DNA of 64,000 bases. It comes from Lichenicoccus sp965276875 (GTDB taxonomy: Bacteria > Pseudomonadota > Alphaproteobacteria > Acetobacterales > Acetobacteraceae). The stretch lies in assembly GCF_965276875.1 (NCBI RefSeq), contig NZ_OZ255701.1:3038001-3102000 (forward strand). The letters are read 5' to 3'. Shown piece after piece: positions 18,719 through 26,655 of this stretch (the first letter of the stretch is position 1; each line of letters starts with the position of its first letter). A program made the translations under genes and the position numbers. The notes under the pieces are model-generated. The model was not told the DNA's origin. It searched no databases and saw only the letters and a program-made list of their open reading frames with translations.

Positions 18719-18767
18719 AAGCGGATCGTTGACCCGTATTACAGCATAGCGGAACATCGATCCGCTT
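18719..18767. promoter_or_regulatory. Inverted repeat in the tetR/hydrolase divergent promoter
   Basis: AAGCGGATCG (18719-18728) and CGATCCGCTT (18758-18767) are perfect 10-base inverted copies 29 bases apart between two divergent genes. A TTGACC resembling a -35 element lies between the arms. This is a good candidate for the TetR operator controlling both genes; the long spacing suggests two half-sites or two dimers rather than one compact operator. Confidence 0.6.
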
Positions 18768-18791
18768 GCTAGTTCGGAGGTACGCCGTCTC

Positions 18792-19583
18792 ATGTCCATT
18801 TTGCTCGTGGAGGCTGGCCCATCCGCTGTCGTCTCCATCGCTCCCATTGTCTTGCCATCACCGGGTAGGGGCACTGACCTGAGCGTTCGAGTGTCCGCAC
18901 CGATCATGGGCAACGCGCTGCCCGTGATCATCTTTTCGCACGGCAACGGTCAGTCGCTTCATGCATACGGCCCCCTCGCTGATCATTGGGCGGCGCATGG
19001 CTTTGTGGTGATCCAACCGACGCATCTGGACTCGCGAACGCTCGGCCTCGCGCCCGACGATCCTCGCCGCCCGCATCTCTGGCGCTTCCGGGAGGAAGAC
19101 CTAGCGGCCGTTCTCGACGGACTAGATCGCATCGAGAGCGAGGCACCGATGATCCAGGGACGGCTCGACCGCTCCCGCATCGCGGTTGCTGGTCATTCCT
19201 GGGGTGGGCAGACCGCTGGCACTTTGCTCGGTGTCACCCATCCAGATCCTGACGACGGATCGGTTGTCGACAGGCAGGATGCTCGCATCAAGGCGGGCGT
19301 GCTGCTCGCGGCACCTGGCAGCGGCAATGACCTGACCGAACATGCAGCTCGCACCTTCCCGTTCATGTACCCTGATTTTTCCACCATGACGGCACCAACC
19401 CTGATCGTCGTGGGCGACCATGACATGGGCAGGCTTTCGACACGGGGTGCCGACTGGTGGCGCGACGCCTACGATCTAAGCCCATCCCCCAATGGCCTGC
19501 TCCCGGAATTTCGGACCACGGATTATGTGACAGACTGGCCCCTCGATGGAGGGGGCAATGCGCAAGTCGAGATTTACGGATGA
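18792..19583 (+). CDS. Alpha/beta hydrolase, 3' end altered by IS insertion
   Basis: The first ~240 residues are a dienelactone-hydrolase/chlorophyllase-like alpha/beta hydrolase: oxyanion region IIFSHGNGQSL, nucleophile S136 in GHSWGG and acid-strand TLIVVGDHDMG. The final His region found in relatives is not seen, so activity is doubtful. An IS3 element begins at 19526; the last ~19 codons of the present frame come from IS sequence. Joining the flanks without the IS and one TTA copy gives GAT-TAA, so the gene ended with LLPEFRTTD immediately at the insertion point. Its start is 84 bases from the divergent tetR, which probably represses it. Confidence 0.75.
   Translation: MSILLVEAGPSAVVSIAPIVLPSPGRGTDLSVRVSAPIMGNALPVIIFSHGNGQSLHAYGPLADHWAAHGFVVIQPTHLDSRTLGLAPDDPRRPHLWRFREEDLAAVLDGLDRIESEAPMIQGRLDRSRIAVAGHSWGGQTAGTLLGVTHPDPDDGSVVDRQDARIKAGVLLAAPGSGNDLTEHAARTFPFMYPDFSTMTAPTLIVVGDHDMGRLSTRGADWWRDAYDLSPSPNGLLPEFRTTDYVTDWPLDGGGNAQVEIYG
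19510..19521. repeat. Left arm of a 12-bp hairpin split by IS3 insertion
   Basis: TTCGGACCACGG here is the exact inverse complement of CCGTGGTCCGAA at 20760-20771, on the far side of the IS3-family element. Without the element the two arms form a 12-bp stem with loop ATTAA, at the hydrolase stop codon. It was probably an intrinsic terminator or another hairpin element used as the insertion target. Confidence 0.85.
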
Positions 19584-20755
19584 GCAGGTCGTGGGGATTG
19601 TCCGCGAGTCGGACCGGGAGGCGGTGTCGGATGTCGCGAAGCGGCATGGTGTCAGCGAGCAGACGATCTACACTTGGCGCAAGCGTTTTGGAGACCTGAA
19701 GTCGGAGGGTGTCCGGCGCCTTCGCCAGCTCGAGGTCGAGAACGGCCGGCTGAAGAAGCTGGTGGCCGAGCGCGATCTCGAGATCGAGGTGATGAAGGAA
19801 GTTGCGGAAAAAAACTGGTGAGCGTGCAGGCTCGACGCCGGCAGGTGGCGTATGGCCGTGAGCGGGGTCTCTCGCTGCGGCAGGCTTGCACGCTGTTCTC
19901 GGTGGCGCGGTCAGCGCTGGACTACACGAGCCGCATGGCGGTGAAGGACGAGGGGGTGGTGAAGCAGATGAAGGCGCTATCGGCGACCTATCCACGCTAT
20001 GGCTATCGCCGGATCCGCGTGTTCCTGGCCCGCGAGGGCGAGGTGATGAGCGCCAGCCGCGCGCATCGTCTGTGGCGATCAGCCAGGTTGCAGGTGCCGC
20101 GCAAGGGGCCTGGCAAGCGGATTGCGTCGTCGCGACCCCGGCCGCTGGCACCTGGTTCGGCGAACGAGGTGTGGTCGTATGATTTCGTGTTCGATCGCTG
20201 CGCGAGCGGCCAGCAGCTCAAGTGTCTGACGGTGACCGACGAGTTCACCAAGGAAGCGTTGGCGATCACGGTCGACGCCCGGCTACGGTCGACGCGTGTG
20301 ATCGAGGTGTTGTCGCGGCTGGTGAGCGAGCGCGGTGCACCTCGGTTTCTGAGGTCGGACAACGGCCCGGAGTTCGTCTCGAAGGCGCTGATGAAGTGGA
20401 TCAGCAAGCAGAAGATCGGAACAGCGCTGATCGATCCGGGCAAGCCGTGGCAGAATGGCGTCTGCGAGAGCTTCAATGGCAAGTTCCGCGACGAATGCCT
20501 GAACATGGAGTGGTTCCGCTCGCGGGCCGAGGCTCGGGTTTTGATCGAAAGCTGGCGCCGGCACTACAACGAGGTGCGACCGCATTCGAGCCTTGGCTAT
20601 CGAACTCCGGCCGCATTTGTGGCCGGTCTGGCGACGACAGCGCCCCGTGTTAGGACGGGCCGGGACGCTGCGGTATGTGGGGCCTCCGCGTCCCGGCCCG
20701 TCCTATCACCGCCCCGGCTGGGGCAAGGGCAGCAGCAGAGGGCCAGTCTTTCCAC
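19526..20755 (+). mobile_element. Intact IS3-family insertion sequence (~1.23 kb)
   Basis: The element carries overlapping orfA and orfB. Imperfect terminal inverted repeats share GAxAGACTGGCCC (left end TGTGACAGACTGG, right end read outward GTGGAAAGACTGG). The flanking TTA at 19523-19525 and 20756-20758 is a 3-bp target duplication, as is usual in this family. Both frames are open, a canonical -1 slippery site is present and the target duplication is intact, so the insertion looks recent and the element potentially active. It sits in the loop of a 12-bp hairpin. Confidence 0.88.
19558..19821 (+). CDS. IS3-family OrfA (helix-turn-helix subunit)
   Basis: 87 residues from MRKSRFTDEQ. It has the IS3 OrfA helix-turn-helix (VVGIVRESDREAVSDVAKRH, SEQTIYTWRKRFG) and a leucine-zipper-like coiled coil (LRQLEVENGRLKKLVAERDL) for multimerisation. 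It ends in EKNW-stop. The heptamer A-AAA-AAC at 19809-19815, just before the stop, is a canonical -1 frameshift signal that would make the OrfAB transposase. OrfA alone usually acts as a regulator or DNA-binding subunit. Confidence 0.9.
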   Translation: MRKSRFTDEQVVGIVRESDREAVSDVAKRHGVSEQTIYTWRKRFGDLKSEGVRRLRQLEVENGRLKKLVAERDLEIEVMKEVAEKNW

Positions 20756-20759
20756 TTAA
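19818..20759 (+). CDS. IS3-family OrfB (DDE transposase domain)
   Basis: About 313 residues in the -1 frame relative to OrfA. The integrase-like DDE core is complete: D in VWSYDFVFD, D in FLRSDNGPEF and E in NGVCESFNGKFRDECLN, with HYNEVRPHSSLGYRTP near the end. It is expected mainly as an OrfAB fusion through the slippery A7 run at 19808-19814; a GTG at 19818 overlapping the OrfA stop could also start it. The TAA stop at 20757-20759 lies in the target-site duplication, outside the element. Confidence 0.9.
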   Translation: MSVQARRRQVAYGRERGLSLRQACTLFSVARSALDYTSRMAVKDEGVVKQMKALSATYPRYGYRRIRVFLAREGEVMSASRAHRLWRSARLQVPRKGPGKRIASSRPRPLAPGSANEVWSYDFVFDRCASGQQLKCLTVTDEFTKEALAITVDARLRSTRVIEVLSRLVSERGAPRFLRSDNGPEFVSKALMKWISKQKIGTALIDPGKPWQNGVCESFNGKFRDECLNMEWFRSRAEARVLIESWRRHYNEVRPHSSLGYRTPAAFVAGLATTAPRVRTGRDAAVCGASASRPVLSPPRLGQGQQQRASLST

Positions 20760-21319
20760 CCGTGGTCCGAAGAAGTCGGGCAGGTCAAGTGCTCTCCCGG
20801 CCTTCTGGGGCGTCAGTGGGTGTGGTCAAGGTCTCGGTGGGAGGCTGGTGTGAGGTCGCACCTCGATGCATTCCCTTGGGGGAAGCGAGGGAGCTTGAGC
20901 GTAGGTGAGCTGTGGCCTGTCGCGTCTGTAACGGCAGTGTCGTTTGATCGCGGCGGGCAGTGTCGCATCGTGTGCTGAATCTGTCACCTCGAGTAGATGC
21001 TTTCAGCCCGGCGGTGTTCGGGAGTACTTCGTGTGCTGAGTTGATCACCACCTGTTGGGTGTCATCGATGACTGCTTACGTGGGCGATTGATTGTCGGAC
21101 AGGAGTCTAGCCGTTCCAACCTGTGTCTTGCCTCTCAGCAGTCTTTGACCAACCTTTAGGTCTGGGTGTTCAGGTTTAGTGATGTGGATAAATACGACAC
21201 AACACCCCATCCTATAGGAAAGAGTATAGGCAAACATATAGGTCTGTGTGACCGATTCTGCACGGCTTTGGGGATAGATTATGCGTGGATAACCATCGAG
21301 CCGGTGACCGATTCTGCAG
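20760..21319. other. Gene-free segment between IS3 and IS256 elements
   Basis: About 560 bases without a convincing gene. It begins with the right arm of the hairpin split by IS3 (20760-20771). Its second half is AT-richer and contains DnaA-box-like sites and short direct repeats, annotated separately. Frames open on either strand have no domain character. It may be remnant replicon or element-end DNA. Confidence 0.5.
21183..21318. other. Candidate origin-like cluster: DnaA-type boxes and direct repeats
   Basis: TGTGGATAA (21183-21191) is a perfect inverse DnaA box (TTATCCACA) and CGTGGATAA (21284-21292) differs by one base. Between them, three tandem 12-base units each begin TATAGG (21213-21224, 21225-21236, 21237-21248), resembling AT-rich origin 12-mers. 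The 15-base sequence GTGACCGATTCTGCA occurs twice, at 21248-21262 and 21304-21318, like iterons. The arrangement resembles a plasmid or element origin, but no rep gene is adjacent and the IS256 element starts immediately after the second 15-mer. Confidence 0.35.
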
Positions 21320-22800
21320 GTAGTGTCCTGAAGGTTCTGCAAAATCGCGGTAGCGAGGTGGTCATGGCAAAGTGGTGATGTTCGAAGTCACCAACCCCGT
21401 GGAAGGGCGATGCCATGACCAAGTTGAATTTAGCGCCATTGGGCGCGGATATGAAGGCGCTGCTGCTGTCTGACGAGAACGGCTTTCGGGCGGTTTTGCA
21501 GGCGGCATTGCAGGAGGTGCTAGAGGCGGAGATGACCGAGGCGCTGGGAGCTGGCAAGAGCGAGCGAACGGCCGAGCGGGTGGGCCATCGGTCGGGCTAC
21601 TACGACCGCAAGCTGATCACCCGTGTCGGCGTTTTGGAGCTTCGGGTTCCGCAGGACCGGGCGGGTCATTTTTCGACGGAGCTGTTCGAGCGCTATCAGC
21701 GGTCGGAGAAGGCCTTGGTCGGGGCGCTTGCGGAGATGTATGTGCAGGGTGTCTCGACGCGGAAGGTCAAGGCAATCACCGAGGAGCTATGCGGTCACAG
21801 CTTCTCGGCCTCGACGATCAGCGAGGCGACGTCGCGGCTGGACGAGAAGCTGACGGCGTTCTTTGGTCGGCGGCTGGAGGAGCCGTATCCCTACCTCATT
21901 GTGGATGCCCGCTACGAGCGGGTGCGCGAAGGCGGCGTGATTGTCAGCCAGGCGGTGCTGATTGCGATCGGCGTGGATTGGGAGGGGCGGCGCCAGGTGC
22001 TGGGCGTGGAGGTCGCCAACCGCGAGAGCCGGTCGAGTTGGCGAGACTTCATGGCTGGACTGCGGACGCGCGGCCTGCACGGGGTGGAGTATGTGGTTAG
22101 CGACGATCACGCGGGCCTCAAGGCGGCGATCCGGGAAATCTTGCCCGAGGCGGCCTGGCAGCGCTGCTACGTGCACTTTCTGCGCAACGCGTTGGATTAC
22201 CTGCCGCGCAAGCATGACGACGACTGCCTGATGGAGCTGCGCTGGTTTTATGACCGGCGCGACATCGAGGAGGTCCGCCGCGACATCGCCCAGTGGGTCA
22301 CCAAATGGCAGGGCAAGTATTCCAAGCTGGTGGCCTGGGTGGAGGAGAACGTCGAAGAGACGCTCACCTACTATCGGCTGCCCAGAGCCCATCACAAGCA
22401 CATGAAGTCGACCAACATGTTGGAGCGGCTGAACCAGGAGCTGAAGCGCCGCACCCTGGTGGTGCGCATCTTCCCCAACACCGCCAGCTGCCTGCGCCTC
22501 TCACGCGCGCTGGCCATCGAGACGCACGAGGGTTGGCTTGAAGCGTTACGTTATCTCAACATGGAGCACCTGCGGGAGCACAAGAAAGAAACCCTGCGAG
22601 CCTTGGCTGCATGACCCAGGATGCGGGGGAGGCTTGTCCGCCTCAAGGCCGCTCCGCGCCGCTTCGCGGTGGCGCAAGAGCGCCAGCCTCGACCCGGCCA
22701 ATCCTCCCCCGCTCAGAGCCGTCACGCGATCAAGGAACAATTGCGATCACCACCGTGACCGCCGCGCCCAAACCATTTTGCAGGACTTGCCAGACACAAC
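21320..22800 (+). mobile_element. IS256-family insertion sequence (~1.48 kb)
   Basis: A complete transposase frame is flanked by imperfect 26-base inverted repeats (21320-21345 and 22775-22800, 20 of 26 matching, sharing CTGCAAAAT at the inner side and GTGTC near the outer end). No 8-bp target duplication is visible: the left flank reads ATTCTGCA and the right flank TGGCCTGG. That suggests the flanks were rearranged after insertion. The right flank continues into an IS5 fragment. Confidence 0.8.
21415..22614 (+). CDS. IS256-family (Mutator-type) transposase
   Basis: 399 residues, the normal family length. The DDE residues are visible as D in YLIVDARYERVR, D in VVSDDHAGLK and E in TNMLERLNQELKRRT. 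The typical N-terminal region (LQEVLEAEMTEALGA, RVGHRSGYYDR) and the C2H2-like spacing around CYVHFLRNAL are present. No frameshift is apparent, so it should be functional. ATG at 21415 follows a purine-rich tract (GTGGAAGGGCG). Confidence 0.95.
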   Translation: MTKLNLAPLGADMKALLLSDENGFRAVLQAALQEVLEAEMTEALGAGKSERTAERVGHRSGYYDRKLITRVGVLELRVPQDRAGHFSTELFERYQRSEKALVGALAEMYVQGVSTRKVKAITEELCGHSFSASTISEATSRLDEKLTAFFGRRLEEPYPYLIVDARYERVREGGVIVSQAVLIAIGVDWEGRRQVLGVEVANRESRSSWRDFMAGLRTRGLHGVEYVVSDDHAGLKAAIREILPEAAWQRCYVHFLRNALDYLPRKHDDDCLMELRWFYDRRDIEEVRRDIAQWVTKWQGKYSKLVAWVEENVEETLTYYRLPRAHHKHMKSTNMLERLNQELKRRTLVVRIFPNTASCLRLSRALAIETHEGWLEALRYLNMEHLREHKKETLRALAA

Positions 22801-22850
22801 TGGCCTGGACGGCTCAGCCACGTGCGACACGATGCGGCCGATGGCGCTAA

Positions 22851-22994
22851 TCGGCGCTCGCCATTGCAGAGGCGCTGACGCTGCGAGCGATAGTCTGCCT
22901 CGCATTGCGGCAGACCGAGGTGGCCGGCTTCATGATCGTTCTGCCCGGTCTCGATCTTGCCGAGCCCGGACCCACGACCGTGAGCCGCCGGCTC
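22851..22994 (+). pseudogene. Fragment of an IS5-family transposase
   Basis: About 48 codons in one frame read SALAIAEALTLRAIVCLALR and then QTEVAGF...GLDLAEPGPTTVSRR, the conserved N-terminal portion of IS5-type transposases (LALRQTEGF...GLDLPVPDHTTLSRR). Nothing of the DDE core follows; the sequence runs into the 3' end of the minus-strand integrase gene. It is a remnant left between the IS256 element and the integrase. Confidence 0.7.
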
Positions 22995-24042
22995 ACCCGA
23001 CCGCGTCCGGCTTCTTCGCCGCGAAGACCCGCTCGGTGACGTTGTTGCGCCAGAGGTCGGCCGGCCGGAGATAGGCGAGCGCCACCTGGGTGCTCTTGTG
23101 CCGGGTCTGGCGCATCAGGTCGGGCAGGGCGGCGCCGGCGTCCCCCGCGGCGGTGGCGAGCCCCGCGCGCAGCGAGTGGCCGCTGTAGCGCTCCGGATCC
23201 AACCCGGCCCGTGCCGCCGATCCCTTGACCAGGCGTGCCACCGCCTTGTCGGACAGCACGACCCCGGTCGGCCGACCGGCCTTGGTGACGGCGCAGAACA
23301 GCGGCCACTCGCCGCGCACGCTCTCGGCCGCCCAACCGTCCAGGTCAGTGGCCTTGTTGCGATGCGCGAGCCAGGAGTCGAGGGCGGTGAGCGGGCAGAG
23401 CCGCGGCTCTGCCGGATTGGCCCAGATGGCGATGTCCTGTCCCTGGCCATGCTGGTCGGTCTTCGAGCGGCGCACCAGCAGCCGCAGGCCGCGGCCCGGC
23501 ACCCGCTCGACGTCGCCGAGCCGCAGCGCCACCAGCTCGGAGCGGCGCAGCGCCGCCCCGAAACCCAGCAGTAGCATCGCCCGGTCGCGCGCCCCGAGCG
23601 CAGTCGTGGCGGGCTGGCAGGAAGCCAGCAGCTGGCGCAGTACGTCCGGCACCGCGGGGGCGGCCTGGCGGGTCGGGCGGGTGCCCGTCTTGCGGGTGAT
23701 GCCCTCGACCACCATCGCCAGCCTGGGGTCGCGCAGATCGAGCGGAACACCGGCCAGCAGGTGGGCGGTGCGGATCGCGGCGAGGTCGACGCGCAGTGTG
23801 CTGACGGCGACGCCGTCATCGGCGCGCCGGGTGGCATACATCGCCAGCAGGTCGGGATCGCCGCTGAGCGGCTCGCGCCCGAGTGTGTGGCACCAGGCGG
23901 CGTAGCCGCGCCAGGCGGAGCGGTAGACCCGGCGGGTGCCGTCGCCGCGGGCCCGGGTGGCGTAGAGGGCGGCGCGCGCGGCCAGCGCCTCCAGCTCGGT
24001 GCTGCGTCCGGCGCCGCCGGGGACTAGCAGCTCGCCCAGCAC
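22993..24042 (-). CDS. Tyrosine-type site-specific recombinase / integrase
   Basis: 349 residues. The N-terminal SAM-like domain (GTRRVYRSAWRGYAAWCHTLG) is followed by a catalytic domain with R in LGFGAALRRSELVAL, a K in LLVRRSKTDQ, the HxxR motif in SGHSLRAG, H in TRHKSTQ and Tyr in VALAYLRPAD. All residues needed for strand exchange are present. It does not resemble XerC/D in context and probably mobilises the surrounding accessory DNA. No attachment site was identified. It is oriented away from the VapBC-type genes, and its 5' end lies about 135 bases from them. Confidence 0.92.
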   Translation of the reverse strand: MLGELLVPGGAGRSTELEALAARAALYATRARGDGTRRVYRSAWRGYAAWCHTLGREPLSGDPDLLAMYATRRADDGVAVSTLRVDLAAIRTAHLLAGVPLDLRDPRLAMVVEGITRKTGTRPTRQAAPAVPDVLRQLLASCQPATTALGARDRAMLLLGFGAALRRSELVALRLGDVERVPGRGLRLLVRRSKTDQHGQGQDIAIWANPAEPRLCPLTALDSWLAHRNKATDLDGWAAESVRGEWPLFCAVTKAGRPTGVVLSDKAVARLVKGSAARAGLDPERYSGHSLRAGLATAAGDAGAALPDLMRQTRHKSTQVALAYLRPADLWRNNVTERVFAAKKPDAVG

Positions 24043-24177
24043 GTCGGTGCGCAGCGCCAGCCGATCGTCGCCGGGTTCGCTCCGCGGCGTCGCCAGGCGG
24101 GGTAGGGGTGGCCGCCGCCGCCGCCAGGGCGTCGGGATCGTCCATGGCTGCTTGTCTATTTCCGGTCATAATAGCTG

Positions 24178-24561
24178 TCACCAGATCCTGGTGACGACGC
24201 CGTCGAACACCGCATCGGCGGAGACGAGTGGCATGGCGTCGTGCCTGGAGGTCGCGGCAAGCAGCCGGTCGAACGGGTCGCGATGGCTCCAGTCCATCAT
24301 TCCGGCCATCAGGCAGATGGCCGCCCCGAAGTTCGCCACCACGCCACCCTGCGCGTCCAGCAGGCCCGGCAACCGGTCGAGGAACGGCGCCATCTCGGGC
24401 CATTTCCCCAGTCGGACCTTCTGGGCGATCTCGAAGAAGCTGATCGGGCTGACCAGCACGGTGTCCGCCGCGTCGATGGCGGCCAGGGCCGGCGCGGAGA
24501 GACGCGTGTCCCCGGCCAGGCTCCAGGCCCAGGCATGGGTATCGAGCAGGATCGCCGTCAC
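24178..24561 (-). CDS. PIN-domain toxin (VapC-type ribonuclease)
   Basis: 127 residues from a GTG at 24561 (VTAILLDTHAW), which overlaps the antitoxin stop by 4 bases; an ATG six codons upstream is also open. The PIN acidic residues are visible: D in LLDTHAW, E in PISFFEIAQK, and DxxD in HRDPFDRLLAA, with a late Asp in LVSADAVFD. VapC proteins cleave tRNA or rRNA and are neutralised by the partner encoded just upstream. Overlap implies translational coupling. Confidence 0.9.
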   Translation of the reverse strand: MTAILLDTHAWAWSLAGDTRLSAPALAAIDAADTVLVSPISFFEIAQKVRLGKWPEMAPFLDRLPGLLDAQGGVVANFGAAICLMAGMMDWSHRDPFDRLLAATSRHDAMPLVSADAVFDGVVTRIW

Positions 24562-24794
24562 GAACGCCCGCCCTCCCACAGCTCGAGCTCGGCAGGGTTG
24601 ATCGGCGCCAGGAAGTCCGGACCGCTGCCGAGCTGGCCGGCGAGCAGTCCGACCGCAAAGCGGCGCTGCGGCACCGGCACCAGCCGGACCACCGGCTTGC
24701 TGCCTTTGGCGATGATGATCTCCTCGCCCTTGAGGGCCGCCTCGATCAGCCGCGACAGGTGGGTCTTCGCGGCGTGGATGGTGACCTGCTGCAT
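24558..24794 (-). CDS. Phd/YefM-family antitoxin
   Basis: 78 residues from MQQVTIHAAKTHLSRLIE, with the Phd fold signature (TIHAAKTHLSRLIEAALKGEEIIIAKGSKPVVRLVP). The start at 24794 is chosen because an AAGGGG ribosome-binding site sits 8-12 bases upstream and the domain begins there. The C-terminus (PINPAELELWEGG) should wrap the PIN toxin. A perfect palindrome 42 bases upstream is the likely operator for autorepression by the complex. Confidence 0.9.
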   Translation of the reverse strand: MQQVTIHAAKTHLSRLIEAALKGEEIIIAKGSKPVVRLVPVPQRRFAVGLLAGQLGSGPDFLAPINPAELELWEGGRS

Positions 24795-24835
24795 GGTTGC
24801 CCCCCTTAAGACGATCAGCATGGTCGATCCCACGG

Positions 24836-24854
24836 ATTAGTCAAGTTGACTAAT
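24836..24854. promoter_or_regulatory. Perfect palindromic operator upstream of the Phd/PIN pair
   Basis: ATTAGTCAA-G-TTGACTAAT, two perfect 9-base arms around a single base. It contains TTGACT in both orientations, which can serve as a -35 element for the antitoxin promoter on the minus strand. Type II antitoxins bind such palindromes to repress their own operon, so this is the expected autoregulatory site. Confidence 0.75.
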
Positions 24855-24928
24855 GCTTGGATGTCGCGCATCCTCGATCACGATCCAATGTTTTGTTCCA
24901 TACCAGCATGTTACGTGAGCGGGGGTTA

Positions 24929-24980
24929 TTGAGAAAGTCTCCTGGATTCCGATAAATGTCTCCAGGTTCGTGATCCAACT
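24929..24980 (+). repeat. Possible TniA/TnsB binding repeats at the transposon left end
   Basis: Two imperfect direct repeats, TCTCCTGGATTCCGAT and TCTCCAGGTTCGTGAT (12 of 16 matching), lie about 25 bases apart directly upstream of tniA. Tn7/Tn5053-type elements carry short repeated transposase-binding sites at their ends next to tniA/tnsB. I could not find a matching set at the other end, so the assignment is tentative. Confidence 0.3.
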
Positions 24981-24996
24981 TTGGTGGGAAATTCGG

Positions 24997-26655
24997 ATGG
25001 CGAAGGCGCGCGTGTGCGAGCGGTCTGCGTTCTCGGCCCCCGACGCTGATTGGGCCGAGGCCGTCCGCCGTGAGGCGGCCATTCGGCCGCTGGCTGACCT
25101 GCCGCGACTTGGCCGGCATAGGGTCGAAGCTGCTTCGCGGACGCTGGGTATCAGCGTCCCGAGGGTCTATGCGCTGCTGCGATCCTTCCGCGATCGCCCC
25201 GTGACCGCTTCGCTGCTGCCGCGTCGTCCTGGGCCGCCGAAAGGGGCTCGATTGCTGGCGGCGCCGCTGGAGACGCAGATCGAGGCGGCCATCGAAGCGG
25301 TCTACCTGCGACCGGAGCGGCCGACCGTGAAAAGGGTCTGGGGCGAGGTGAGAAGGACCTGCCACGCTGCCGGGATGCAGCCGCCGTCGCTGAAGGCGCT
25401 CAGGGCGCGTGTGTCGGCGCGCAGCCTGCGCGACCGTGTGCGGGCGCGCGAGGGTGCCGCTGCCGCCAGTGACCGCTTTCGCCAGGTCAGAGTCGGGCTA
25501 CGTACGGAGCGGCCGTTGCAGGTGGTTCAGATCGACCACACGAAGGTCGACATCATGCTGGTCGACGACGTGACGCGGGCCTGCATCGGCCGGCCCTGGC
25601 TGACGCTCGTTTTGGATGTGCATACACGCATGGTGCTCGGCCTGTATTTGTCGCTCGACGCCCCGAGTGCCACGTCCGCTGCCCTGGCGGTCGCGCAGGC
25701 GGTGCTGCCGAAGACGGAGTGGCTTGCGGATCGCGGCATCGAACTTGCCTGGGCGGCACATGGCCTGCCGGCGATCATCCACGTCGATAACGGCCGTGAA
25801 TTCCACTCGCGTGCGTTCGAGCGCGGGTGCCAGCAGCATGGCATCCGGATCGAGTATCGCCCGCCGGCGACGCCGCGGTTCGGGGGGCATATCGAGCGGC
25901 TGATGGGAACGCTGATGGGCCGCGTTCACGCCCTGCCGGGCTCCACCTCGTCCAACGTCGGGGCGCGGGGCGCCTACGATTCCGAGGCCCGGGCGGTGCT
26001 CTCGTTTTGGGAGTTTGAGCGCATCCTGGCCCTGGAGGTCCTGGGCGCTTACCACAACGAGATCCATTCCGCGCTTGGCCGGACGCCTGCCTCGGCCTGG
26101 GTGGAAGGCGCGTCCGGTGCGACGCCGCGGGTTCCCGCCGACGCGGCCGCATTGCTGCACGACTTCCTGCCGTTCGAGGAGCGGATCGTCCGCCGCGACG
26201 GCGTTCGCCTGTTCGGCGTCATCTATCAGGATGGCGCGCTGGCGCATCTGGTTGACCACGGTCCCGGCAAGATGCGGGTCAAATATGACCCGCGGGATCT
26301 CAGCGCCGTATTTGTCGAGCTGCCGGCTGGCGACCACGTCCGGGTGCCTTACGCCGACCTGGGGCGGCCGCCCATTACGCTGTGGGAGCACCGGGAGGCG
26401 ACGCGCATGATCCGCGCGGAGGGCCGGCGGACCGTAGACGAGCATGCCATCTTCGCGGCCGTCGCGGAGCAGCGCCGTGTGCTGTTGGAGGCGCAATCCC
26501 GCAGCAAGGCCGCGCGTCGAGCGGTTGCGCGCCTCGACCTCGCTGATCGCACACCGCCGCCGAAGCGGGATGGTCCCGGCACACAGACCCAGGATACCGA
26601 GGCCAAGGTGCCAATGCCCCGGGAAGGCGAAACCAGCGGCGTGGAGTTCTGGTGA
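24997..26655 (+). CDS. tniA: TniA/TnsB-type DDE transposase
   Basis: 552 residues from MAKARVCERSAF (a GTG nine codons upstream is possible). An N-terminal DNA-binding region (RVEAASRTLGISVPRVYALLRS) precedes the rve catalytic core with D in VVQIDHTKVDI, D in IIHVDNGREFHS and E in GGHIERLMGT. A Mu-type C-terminal beta-barrel (RVKYDPRDLSAVFVELP) follows. It cuts and joins the transposon ends. Its stop overlaps the tniB start (TGATG), and tniB-tniQ follow in the same orientation. Confidence 0.93.
   Translation: MAKARVCERSAFSAPDADWAEAVRREAAIRPLADLPRLGRHRVEAASRTLGISVPRVYALLRSFRDRPVTASLLPRRPGPPKGARLLAAPLETQIEAAIEAVYLRPERPTVKRVWGEVRRTCHAAGMQPPSLKALRARVSARSLRDRVRAREGAAAASDRFRQVRVGLRTERPLQVVQIDHTKVDIMLVDDVTRACIGRPWLTLVLDVHTRMVLGLYLSLDAPSATSAALAVAQAVLPKTEWLADRGIELAWAAHGLPAIIHVDNGREFHSRAFERGCQQHGIRIEYRPPATPRFGGHIERLMGTLMGRVHALPGSTSSNVGARGAYDSEARAVLSFWEFERILALEVLGAYHNEIHSALGRTPASAWVEGASGATPRVPADAAALLHDFLPFEERIVRRDGVRLFGVIYQDGALAHLVDHGPGKMRVKYDPRDLSAVFVELPAGDHVRVPYADLGRPPITLWEHREATRMIRAEGRRTVDEHAIFAAVAEQRRVLLEAQSRSKAARRAVARLDLADRTPPPKRDGPGTQTQDTEAKVPMPREGETSGVEFW

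Noticed and set aside
20793..21051. Minus-strand open frame of 88 codons between IS3 and IS256
   Set aside because: No start context or domain; region looks non-coding.
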